From positions 1-42,502 of the forward strand of contig NZ_MEIR01000061.1 in NCBI RefSeq assembly GCF_002777825.1: a stretch of DNA of 42,502 nt, written 5' to 3'. The notes beneath the pieces are model-generated. The model did no database searches. It saw only the letters and a program-made list of their open reading frames with translations, and had not been told where the DNA came from. Origin of the DNA: Snodgrassella alvi (GTDB lineage: Bacteria; Pseudomonadota; Gammaproteobacteria; Burkholderiales; Neisseriaceae). Below are positions 29,345 to 40,146 of the stretch, piece after piece (position 1 is the stretch's first letter; the number at the start of each line of letters is the position of its first letter). Both the position numbers and the translations under genes were made by a program.

Positions 29345-29950
29345 CTAACTGACTGCTATTCAAATTATCAAATCATATGATGTCTTTTCTTTAATTTAAT
29401 AATAACTACTTCTATAAACTTATCAGCAGATATATCCCCTAAAATACATTTATATAGCATTTTAATCTTTTAATCACACATTCAAATTCTTGTCATCATT
29501 CATACAAAGATTAAACCATATGCTTTTCATAACATTAGCAGCTTTATTATCAAATATAAGTCTCACAGACAGTTATGGTGTAGGTAGCAAAACACGACAT
29601 ATAATCATATTTAAATCATACTCTTGAACAATCCTACTGTAATTCCATTTAGAGATAACAATACAAATGCAACAATAGCAGAAAGATATATCTTAAAGAA
29701 ATAAAACTTCTCATCATCACCTTAATATTCGTAGTAGCCCTATTTATTAAAATAATTTATTAACAACAAAATAATTCACATAAATACATAAAAACTTAAC
29801 TTATTATTAATAAAATAAAAAATACAATAACAACAAATAGTTAATTTTTTAATATTCATTAAAACATCCATTTGCATAATCATTATTGCTGACTATAATC
29901 ATTTCCATACTGCAAAGAAATTTTTATTAAAATCAACTTATAGAGGCAAA
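29345..29950. other. Intergenic region, no supported gene
   Basis: About 600 AT-rich bases lie between the regulator and gcd. On the minus strand 29611-29721 an open stretch of 36 codons reads GDDEKFYFFK followed by a hydrophobic segment (IYLSAIVAFVLLSLNGITVG) and a stop. It could be the tail of a decayed membrane protein, but there is no start or flanking homology I can name. At 29868-29886 a half Fur-like match (ATAATCATTAT) lies about 70 bases before gcd. Confidence 0.5.
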
Positions 29951-32332
29951 ATGAACACACATAAATCAACTCATTCCGCCGCCAGCATCATTACTCAAAT
30001 AATTCTATGGCTGACTACAACCTATCTGCTCATAGGAGGAATCTGGTTAATCTGTCTGGGCGGTTCACCCTTTTACGCTATTCTTGCACTAGCACTTGGG
30101 CTATTCACTTACCTGTATCAGCGCAATTGCAGCAATACCCTGTGGTATTTTGCCGCCATACTCATCGCAACACTGGGCTGGGGATTATGGGAAGTCGGTA
30201 CTGATTTCTGGGCACTGGCACCACGGTTTGATATCCTGTTTCTCTTAGGCCTGTGGCTACTATCGCCTTGGTCAACACGTCAGTTAACCGCACAATACGG
30301 CGGTAAAACGGCCATTGCCATAACATTGATTACCATACTGGGCATCATGCTTTACAGCATTAATCACGACCCGCAAGAGATCAATGGCATCATCACACGT
30401 ACCCAGCCGATACCAGCCGCAGATACCAATGATATTGCAGCAGAAGACTGGCCAGCTTACGGCCGCACTCAGAGCGGCAGCCGCTACTCACCATTAACCC
30501 AGATTAATACCAGCAACGTAAACCAGCTCAAAGTCGCTTGGACTTATCATACCGATGACTTCAAAACCGATAATGACTCAGCCGAAACTACCAATGAGCT
30601 TACCCCAATCAAAATCGGCAACAAATTATTTATCTGTACACCACACCAGTTTCTAGACGCGCTGGATGCCAGTACCGGTAAACGGTTATGGCGTTTTAAT
30701 CCAAAATTGCGCAGTAATAAAACCTTTCAACATCTTACCTGTCGAGGTGTCAGCTACCATGCTGCTACAGCAGCAAACAATGGCGAAACCAAAGCATCAA
30801 CCATATGCCCGCGAAAAATACTGTTACCAGTCAATGATGGTCGTTTAATTGCAGTTAATGCTGATAATGGCGAGAAATGCAAAGACTTCGGCAATCAGGG
30901 GGAAATCAACCTGCAAGCAAAAATGCCTTACGCATACCTTGGTGGCTACAATCCAACATCACCTCCGGTAGTTACACCCAGCACCATTATTATCGGCGGT
31001 TCTGTGACCGATAACCTCTCCACCAAAGAACCTTCTGGTGTAATACGTGGTTATGACGTCAATAATGGTCAATTAAAATGGATATTTGATACTGGTGCTG
31101 AAAATCCAAATGCCATGCCGGGTGAAAACACCACCTTCGTGCATAACTCTCCCAATGCATGGGCACCACTGGCTTACGATCAGCAACGCAATATCGTTTA
31201 TGTGCCCACTGGCGTGGGTACACCAGATATCTGGGGCGGCCATCGCGACAAGCTGAAAGAGCGTTATGCCAATTCCCTCCTGGCATTAAATGCTTCTACT
31301 GGTAAACTTCTGTGGCACTACCAGACAACTCATCATGACTTATGGGATATGGATGTACCGGCACAACCTTCATTAATGGATCTCATCCTGCCATCCGGCA
31401 AACGAGTTCCGGCCATTTACGTCCTCACTAAAACCGGTAATATTTTTGTGCTCAATCGTGAAACCGGCCAACCCATCGTATCACTTACCGAAAAACCAGT
31501 ACCGCAAACCCTGAAATATGGTAACCCAACGCAGGGCGAGCACTATTCTGCCACCCAGCCATTTTCAGCGCTGAGTCTGACACCAAAAGACAAGCTCACC
31601 GATAAAGATATGTGGGGAGCAACCATGTTTGACCAACTCATTTGCCGTATTCAGTTTAAACGTCTGAATTATGACGGCATCTATACCCCCCCTTCCGAAA
31701 ATGGCACACTGGTTTTCCCGGGAAATCTGGGTGTATTTGAATGGGGCGGCATATCCGTCAATCAGGATCGCCAAATTGCATTGATGAACCCGATAGGCTT
31801 GCCATTTGTTTCCCGTCTGATTCCCACCAATCCAGATAGAGCGCAACAAAAACAGGGTGCCGGTACTGAAAATGGCATGCAACCAATGTATGGTGCTCCC
31901 TATGGTGTGGAAATCAACCCTTTCCTGTCACCACTAGGTCTGCCCTGTAAACAGCCATCATGGGGGTTTGTCGCCGGAGTGGATTTACAAAGCAATCAGG
32001 TAGTGTGGAAAAAACGCATCGGTACCATTCGCGACAGCCTGCCAAAATTATTCGAATTACCACCATTAAAAATCGGCGTACCCGGCTTGGGTGGTGTAAT
32101 ATCAACGGCTGGTAATGTCATGTTTGTCAGTGCCACTCAAGACGACTATCTGCGCGCCTACGACACCAGCAATGGTAAGCTGTTATGGGAAGCCCGCTTA
32201 CCTGCCGGCGGACAGGCAACACCCATGACTTACGCAGTTAACGGTAAACAATATGTAGTACAAATGGCAGGTGGTCATGCTTCATTTGGTACCAAAATGG
32301 GCGACTACCTAATTGCTTATGCCCTACCCTAA
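29951..32332 (+). CDS. gcd: Membrane-bound PQQ-dependent glucose dehydrogenase family
   Basis: The protein oxidises glucose (or quinate/shikimate in sister families) in the periplasm and reduces ubiquinone, using PQQ and a metal ion. Length is 793 residues against about 796 for E. coli Gcd. Five N-terminal membrane helices (residues about 12-135) anchor it. The eight-bladed propeller begins with the quinoprotein signature EDWPAYGRTQSGSRYSPL. GKRLWRFNPKL, LLWHYQTTHHDLWDMDVPAQ, VLNRETGQPIV and GNVMFVSATQDDYLRAYDTS are family blade motifs. The start has AGAGGC upstream. It is monocistronic and converges on leuS through a shared terminator. No pqq biosynthesis genes are in the window, so PQQ must come from elsewhere in the genome or from the surroundings. 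Glucose rather than quinate is the likely substrate but is not proven. Confidence 0.93.
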   Translation: MNTHKSTHSAASIITQIILWLTTTYLLIGGIWLICLGGSPFYAILALALGLFTYLYQRNCSNTLWYFAAILIATLGWGLWEVGTDFWALAPRFDILFLLGLWLLSPWSTRQLTAQYGGKTAIAITLITILGIMLYSINHDPQEINGIITRTQPIPAADTNDIAAEDWPAYGRTQSGSRYSPLTQINTSNVNQLKVAWTYHTDDFKTDNDSAETTNELTPIKIGNKLFICTPHQFLDALDASTGKRLWRFNPKLRSNKTFQHLTCRGVSYHAATAANNGETKASTICPRKILLPVNDGRLIAVNADNGEKCKDFGNQGEINLQAKMPYAYLGGYNPTSPPVVTPSTIIIGGSVTDNLSTKEPSGVIRGYDVNNGQLKWIFDTGAENPNAMPGENTTFVHNSPNAWAPLAYDQQRNIVYVPTGVGTPDIWGGHRDKLKERYANSLLALNASTGKLLWHYQTTHHDLWDMDVPAQPSLMDLILPSGKRVPAIYVLTKTGNIFVLNRETGQPIVSLTEKPVPQTLKYGNPTQGEHYSATQPFSALSLTPKDKLTDKDMWGATMFDQLICRIQFKRLNYDGIYTPPSENGTLVFPGNLGVFEWGGISVNQDRQIALMNPIGLPFVSRLIPTNPDRAQQKQGAGTENGMQPMYGAPYGVEINPFLSPLGLPCKQPSWGFVAGVDLQSNQVVWKKRIGTIRDSLPKLFELPPLKIGVPGLGGVISTAGNVMFVSATQDDYLRAYDTSNGKLLWEARLPAGGQATPMTYAVNGKQYVVQMAGGHASFGTKMGDYLIAYALP

Positions 32333-32404
32333 GCTATCATGCATATGGATGACAAATTAACTATCTCCATTTACTCTTAACTCAACCTCCATTTATAAAA
32401 GCAA

Positions 32405-32438
32405 CAAAAAAAGACATGTTTAACAACATGTCTTTTTT
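32405..32438. terminator. Bidirectional terminator between gcd and leuS
   Basis: AAAAAAGACATGTT pairs perfectly with AACATGTCTTTTTT around a 4-base loop. Each strand ends in a run of T, so the hairpin can terminate both convergent genes. Confidence 0.9.
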
Positions 32439-32458
32439 ACTCCCCGTCTCAGTGATAA

Positions 32459-35104
<2,646 letters not shown>

Positions 35105-35282
35105 TCATCAATTTATTGTATAAAAATAGACTACTATTATAACAGTTTACTCAAGACACCAGCCTGCAATTAAACATTCTGGCCGCTCAGTTAACCAAAC
35201 TGGTACATCAATACCGCAATAACATACCGCGCATTCAACCGGATTACAATAATTTATGCAAATAACATCCAAGAAAACAAAT

Positions 35283-35321
35283 AAAAAAAACCACCGATAC
35301 CAAGGGAGAGAATATCGGTGG
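35283..35321 (-). terminator. Terminator downstream of ptsI with CU-rich loop
   Basis: Read on the minus strand, a perfect 9-bp stem CCACCGATA/TATCGGTGG encloses the 13-base loop TTCTCTCCCTTGG and is followed by eight T. It lies about 130 bases after the ptsI stop. It can end the EIIA-ptsH-ptsI transcript and, if the upstream TATAAT is active, a short RNA. Confidence 0.88.
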
Positions 35322-35381
35322 ACAATTTGCGGGAAAACACTACTTACTCAATACTGACTGTCAGGCAACAACAATACTGAT
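35283..35381 (-). ncRNA. Candidate small RNA in the ptsI 3' region
   Basis: A consensus -10 hexamer TATAAT (minus strand, 35388-35393) would start transcription near 35381 and give an RNA of about 100 bases ending in the strong terminator. The terminal loop CUCUCCCUU is pyrimidine-rich and complementary to Shine-Dalgarno sequences, a layout seen in many trans-acting small RNAs. No good -35 hexamer is present, so processing from the ptsI transcript is an alternative origin. Confidence 0.35.
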
Positions 35382-35449
35382 AAATTAATTATATAAAGAT
35401 AACCATTAAACGCAGTTAAACTGTGCTAAGTCAGACAAAACTATTTATT

Positions 35450-37207
35450 TCAATCCACAGAATCAGCCAATTCATGTGAAGAATTAAATTTTTTCAATAA
35501 CTTTAATGCCTTATCTGGATCATCATTGCGTAATATCTTTTGCACCTCAGTTTCCAGCGTCAGCAAATCACTCTGAATAATCTGATTTTTTACCGCCAGA
35601 ATATTATTTGCATTCATCGAAAAACAGCGTAATCCCATCGCCATCAACAACCGCGTATATTGAGCATCACCAGCCATTTCACCACAAATTGACACCGGTT
35701 TGTTTAAACGTACCGCAGTACGGATAATATGCAATAACAACTTCAATACCGCAGGGTGTCCCGGCTGATATAAATAACTCACACTTTCATCATTGCGGTC
35801 AGCCGCCAGCGTATATTGAATCAGATCATTAGTACCAACCGAAATAAAATCAATCAATTTCAGAATAGAATTAACCGTCAACGCAGCCGATGGAATCTCC
35901 ACCATTGCGCCAACCTGAATATTCTCATCAAATTCTTCAAAACGATCGCGTAGCTGCTGTTTGGCCGTATTTAAATGCGTTAAGCATTGCTGTATTTCCG
36001 TCACCGAAGAAATCATTGGCCACATCATGCGCACAGGTCCCAGGACAGCAGCCCGCATAATTGCGCGCATCTGGATACGAAACATCACCGGTTCTGCCAA
36101 ACACAAACGAATACCGGTCAAACCCAAAGCCGGATTCATAGCGTTGCTGGGGCCAAACCAGCGTGGATTCTTATCCACCCCCAAATCAATCGTACGTATG
36201 GTTAATGGCTTACCTTTCAGCTTTTTAACCACATCCGCATACTCCGCATACAACTCATCTTCTGTAGGCAAAGTATCCCGGTTGAGATAAAAAAACTCAC
36301 TGCGATACAGTCCAATGCCGTCAATACCTAAATTATGCAATGCCTTAATATCATTAGCACTTTCAATATTGCCTAACAACTCAATATTGATTCCATCCTG
36401 CGTAGTCGCAGCCGTATTTTTCAACTTATTTAATTGCCGTTTTAAACTGCGAAACTCACGTAAACGGCGCCGGTATTCCTTCAAAATGATATTATCAGGC
36501 GCAATAATAACCACGCCCATAGTGCCATCTACAATAATCAGCTCATCTTCGTTAATCAATTCCCGCGCATAGCCCAGTGCAATCACAGATGGTATATCCA
36601 GGCTGCGTCCTAGAATTGCCGTGTGACTGGTTGGCCCACCAGCATCAGTTATAAAAGCCGCAATACGACTGTCTTTGAAAAAAATCGTGTCTGCCGGTGA
36701 TAAGTCATGAGCAACCAGAATCGTATCTTCTTCAAAATCCTCAGCTTCAGTAACAACCTCAGTAGACAGTCCAATCAGATTCTTAAAAATCCGCTCCACT
36801 ACCTGCAACATATCCTGCTTACGCGCACGCAGATAATTATCTTCAATTGCATCAAACTGTTCCGCCAGCTTATCTGTTTGCAACTTTAATGCCCATTCAG
36901 CATTAACACATTTCTCCTCAATAATATCAATAGGCTCTCTCGATAGACTCACATCTCCAACCAGCATCAGATGCAGAGAAATAAACGCCCCCAGCTCTGA
37001 AGGTGCATTTTGTGGAATATCTGTACGCAACTGTTCTAACTGACGGCGAGTCGTCTTAATCGCCTGCTCATAACGGGCAACTTCTGCTTGTATTTCTTCA
37101 ATTGACAGCTCACGATGGGGCACATCATCCATCCCCCGTACCACCAGATGGGCCCGACCAATTGCTACTCCAGCACCTACTGCCACGCCATGCAGCACAA
37201 TACACAT
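35450..37207 (-). CDS. ptsI: Phosphoenolpyruvate-protein phosphotransferase (enzyme I)
   Basis: Enzyme I takes phosphate from PEP and passes it to HPr in the cytoplasm. The phospho-His is His195 in ITDAGGPTSHTAILGRSLDI. The PEP-binding barrel follows, with GIGLYRSEFFYLNRDTLPTE, LTIRTIDLGVDKNP, and the catalytic Cys in NKPVSICGEMAGDAQYTRLL. FISVGTNDLIQYTLAADRND is also diagnostic. At 585 residues it is full-length. It begins at the last base of the ptsH stop region and is co-transcribed with ptsH and the EIIA gene. Confidence 0.96.
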   Translation of the reverse strand: MCIVLHGVAVGAGVAIGRAHLVVRGMDDVPHRELSIEEIQAEVARYEQAIKTTRRQLEQLRTDIPQNAPSELGAFISLHLMLVGDVSLSREPIDIIEEKCVNAEWALKLQTDKLAEQFDAIEDNYLRARKQDMLQVVERIFKNLIGLSTEVVTEAEDFEEDTILVAHDLSPADTIFFKDSRIAAFITDAGGPTSHTAILGRSLDIPSVIALGYARELINEDELIIVDGTMGVVIIAPDNIILKEYRRRLREFRSLKRQLNKLKNTAATTQDGINIELLGNIESANDIKALHNLGIDGIGLYRSEFFYLNRDTLPTEDELYAEYADVVKKLKGKPLTIRTIDLGVDKNPRWFGPSNAMNPALGLTGIRLCLAEPVMFRIQMRAIMRAAVLGPVRMMWPMISSVTEIQQCLTHLNTAKQQLRDRFEEFDENIQVGAMVEIPSAALTVNSILKLIDFISVGTNDLIQYTLAADRNDESVSYLYQPGHPAVLKLLLHIIRTAVRLNKPVSICGEMAGDAQYTRLLMAMGLRCFSMNANNILAVKNQIIQSDLLTLETEVQKILRNDDPDKALKLLKKFNSSHELADSVD

Positions 37208-37476
37208 TATTCGTCTTCACCAAAATAATTGTTAATCAGCTCAACTAATGCCTGCATCGCCTGACTTTCATCTACGCCGTCAGTTTCCAGTTCAATTACA
37301 CTACCCTGAGCAGCAGCCAACATCATCAGACCCATAATACTTTTACCATTAACGCGACGGTCTTTGCGTGTAACCCACACCTCACATTGAAAACGACTGG
37401 CTACCTGCGTAAACCTATTCGAAGCCCGTGCATGCAAACCAAGCTTGTTAACAATCTCAATTTCCTTCTTTACCAT
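37207..37476 (-). CDS. ptsH: Phosphocarrier protein HPr
   Basis: HPr carries phosphate from enzyme I to EIIA proteins. The active His15 is in NKLGLHARASNRFTQ and the regulatory Ser46 in NGKSIMGLMML, the site targeted by HPr kinase (HprK) in betaproteobacteria. I use ATG 37476 (89 residues): GGATGAG lies seven bases before it, and His15 and Ser46 then take their standard numbers. An in-frame ATG at 37488 has no ribosome site. One base separates it from the EIIA stop codon, and its end overlaps the ptsI start by one base. Confidence 0.95.
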   Translation of the reverse strand: MVKKEIEIVNKLGLHARASNRFTQVASRFQCEVWVTRKDRRVNGKSIMGLMMLAAAQGSVIELETDGVDESQAMQALVELINNYFGEDE

Positions 37477-37477
37477 G

Positions 37478-37882
37478 TCACAGCTCATCCTGATTAGAAA
37501 TAGTCATAATGCCAGCAATAGCAGCTACTTTAACCTCTTCAGCAAATTTATACACATCATCCGCTTTAGTAAAATTTTGTAGCGCCTTAATCAGCATCGG
37601 AGCATTAAGTCCGGTAAGCACAATAACATTGTCACGATTAATCAGCCGGCATACCAGATTACACGGCGTAGCACCAAAAATATCCGTCAGAATCAGCACA
37701 CCATGGCCATAATCCAGAGTAGCCAACTTTTCTACTACATCTGTATGTATGCTTTCAAGCGAATCACTACTGCGTACCCCAATTAGAGAAACATTATCGG
37801 GCACAGAACCAAAAATATGCTGAATCAACTGCATATTTGCCTGCCCTACAGTTTCATGGGTAACTATCATCAAACCTATCAT
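37478..37882 (-). CDS. PTS EIIA component, mannose/fructose family
   Basis: This 134-residue protein is a single EIIA-Man domain (PF03610 type). The phospho-accepting His9 is in GLMIVTHETVGQANMQLIQH, and VLILTDIFGATPCNLVCRL with NVIVLTGLNAPMLIKAL are family motifs. The start is ATG 37882, with AGGT upstream; a TTG start 39 bases earlier is unlikely. It leads a three-gene operon EIIA-ptsH-ptsI. No EIIB or EIIC membrane permease accompanies it, which in betaproteobacteria points to a regulatory phosphorelay rather than sugar import. What the phosphorylated EIIA controls is unknown. Confidence 0.93.
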   Translation of the reverse strand: MIGLMIVTHETVGQANMQLIQHIFGSVPDNVSLIGVRSSDSLESIHTDVVEKLATLDYGHGVLILTDIFGATPCNLVCRLINRDNVIVLTGLNAPMLIKALQNFTKADDVYKFAEEVKVAAIAGIMTISNQDEL

Positions 37883-37921
37883 TGTATTACCTATTACTAT
37901 TACAGCATCAAGTGTACCCAA

Positions 37922-38340
37922 TAATCCCGTCTAAAGAAAAATAATTGCATCACTTACCGCTGACCAACAAACAATTGGCTAAAATTCCAACCCTATCCCC
38001 CAGACAAAACTTATCATACTTGTCACACTGTAGGAAGAAAGATACCAAAGGAAATAATATATTGGCTTCAAATTCACCATCTTGTAGACAGTTTAGAAAT
38101 GATTTCAGCCTTATACTATATAGATTACATGGTTGACTGCTGAATAACCAGTTAAGTTAACCGTTTCTGATGAAAACAATATCAACGGTTGTTTACTTAA
38201 TAATAGAACATTATGCTTTTTAAAATATAAAATCTCAAATTATTAGAAAATTTAATAGATACTTATAGTGATACCAGGTTCTAATATTATTTTAAGACCT
38301 TCACTATCTAGTTGGATACGCTACACTAACTCATACAAAT
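37922..38340. other. Upstream region of the PTS operon and insertion-site flank
   Basis: This gap contains the presumed PTS promoter region. An imperfect hairpin, AACCGTT...GAT/ATC-AACGGTT, is found about 38158-38190. A short open frame at 37945-38136 overlaps this region but has no ribosome site or family match. Confidence 0.5.
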
Positions 38341-39515
38341 TTTTAGTGGGTAAAGTAAACTCAACTCTAAAAAAGAAAAGATAATGAATCAACAAAAGCG
38401 TGCACGATAGACTTTTAGTACTGATTTCAAAGCGCAAATGGTTAAACTTTATCAGCAGGGGAAATCGTGCAGTAAATTGGTATGAGAATATGATTTGACG
38501 TCATCTACTTTAAACCGCTGGATAAGCCAAACAAACAAAAGAGGTTATTTAAAACTAAAGATAACCCCACTCCAGCAGAAAATGAACTGATTACCTAACG
38601 AAAAGAGCTTAAGCAGCTACGGATAAAAAATGATACCCTAAAGCAGACTGCGCTGATAATGAATGGGACGAGAATCAAAATCCTAAAAGTAAACTAACAT
38701 TATTATGCTATAGCGGCACTATGTCGCTGCTTATAGATACTAGGCATTATGCCTATTATCAGTGCAAAGTAACTAAACAGAAATCGGGCGCTACTTACAC
38801 TAATAAAATATTGACAATTTTTAATTGCAGCTATCAATCGTATGGAACCAGGCGAATTCATTTTGCCTTACAATAAACGAGCGTAAGCGTTTCTCGTTGT
38901 TACATTGCCCCGGTAATTAAGTCGCTATTATTGATATCAAAGTATACGCTTAAACAGCATCGAGAACATCAGACGATAAGCAATAGCGCAGCAACAGCTA
39001 ATCATTTAAAACATCATTTTAATGTAGATAGCATACAGCAGATTACAGTGGCAGATTTAACCTATATTCGTGTTAACCATCGCTAGAATTATTCATGTGT
39101 GTTACTGAATTTATCTAATCGACAGCTTGCCGGTTATGGTATCAGTCAACATAAAACAGCAGATTTAGAGATGTCTGCATTAGGCCAGAATAAGCAACCA
39201 CCACATCATTAAATCCATATCATTCAGATAGAGGGAAGGAGTTTGATAATCAATTACTAGATAAATGTTTCAACACATTTAATATTCAACACTTGCTGAG
39301 TAAAAAAGGGGGGACTGTATGATAATACAGTGGCGAAAGCAACATTTAAAAGGATTCAAACTGAGCTTGTTAAAGGAGAAAAGTTCACGGCAATCCAAGA
39401 ATTATAACAAGCCTTTGCGGCTTATGTTTATTGGTACAATCACAAATGATTACATTGATCGTTAGGCTATTTGCCTCCCATGAAATCTGACAAACAACCA
39501 CCCCCTTAATTTTAT
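38341..39515 (+). mobile_element. Degenerate IS3-family insertion sequence
   Basis: Translation in pieces reveals both IS3 reading frames. OrfA begins at ATG 38384: MNQQKRAR, stop, TFSTDFKAQMVKLYQQGKSC, then YDLTSSTLNRWISQ. OrfB shows YGTRRIHFAL, TVADLTYIRVN (first Asp of DDE), HSDRGKEFDNQLLDKCFN (second Asp), KGGLYDNTVA, and SLGYLPP near the end; the Glu of the triad would follow NTVA. A run of six G near 39308 splits HSDRG...LLSKKGG from GLYDN by a frameshift, and several stops interrupt both frames. It cannot encode a transposase. Termini are not certain; TTTAGTGGGT on the left and the complement of ACCCCCTTAA on the right are a possible degraded inverted repeat. Confidence 0.82.
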
Positions 39516-39660
39516 TGTTTGAATACGCATAGTCATTCCATTATATTCGTATACAGACGAAAAATATCGTCAATACAGTAAGCACAGTTGATAAAGAAAT
39601 TTTGCAATACAATCGTTATCCAATCTGATATACACTAAATCTTTTTTAAGAATGACCAGC

Positions 39661-40146
39661 ATGCCGCTGCACATAGCTCTCTACCAGCCCCAAATACCCG
39701 CCAACACCGGCAACATCGCCCGTACCTGTGCCGGCACCCATACCAGCCTGCATCTGATTCACCCACTGGGCTTTTCCACTGACGATAAAATGCTCAAACG
39801 CGCCGGGCTAGATTACTGGCCTCACGTAGACATTCATTACCACAACAGTCTGGAAGCCTTTATAGAGATGACAGAAGCTCAAACTAATGCACAGGTATAC
39901 TTGATAGAAACGTATGGCACACGCAATTATACTGAGTTTGATTTTAGTGACAGCTCGAAGGAGATTTATTTTTTATTCGGCCGCGAAACAACTGGCCTGC
40001 CCGCTGAATTCGCTCGGGCACATAGCAGTAACTGCCTGCGCATTCCCCAGTCCGAGCATATCCGCTCTCTGAACCTCTCCAATGCCGCAGCAATTGTGCT
40101 GTACGAGGCATTACGGCAGCAGGATTTTAATGGACTTGGCTTGTAA
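39661..40146 (+). CDS. trmL: tRNA (cytidine(34)-2'-O)-methyltransferase
   Basis: TrmL is a SPOUT methyltransferase that 2'-O-methylates position 34 of tRNA-Leu species with S-adenosylmethionine. MPLHIALYQPQIPANTGNIA is the family start. HLIHPLGFSTDDKMLKRAGL follows. The knot motifs are IYFLFGRETTGLPAEFA and LRIPQSEHIRSLNLSNAAAI, then VLYEALRQQ. I use ATG 39661 (161 residues), nine bases after another in-frame ATG; neither has a strong ribosome site. The gene is flanked by two broken insertion sequences. Its stop codon coincides with a sequence that looks like the terminal repeat of the right-hand element, yet the protein has normal length. Confidence 0.93.
   Translation: MPLHIALYQPQIPANTGNIARTCAGTHTSLHLIHPLGFSTDDKMLKRAGLDYWPHVDIHYHNSLEAFIEMTEAQTNAQVYLIETYGTRNYTEFDFSDSSKEIYFLFGRETTGLPAEFARAHSSNCLRIPQSEHIRSLNLSNAAAIVLYEALRQQDFNGLGL

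Noticed and set aside
37945-38136. 63-codon open frame upstream of the PTS operon
   Set aside because: No ribosome binding site or motif; overlaps the presumed promoter region.
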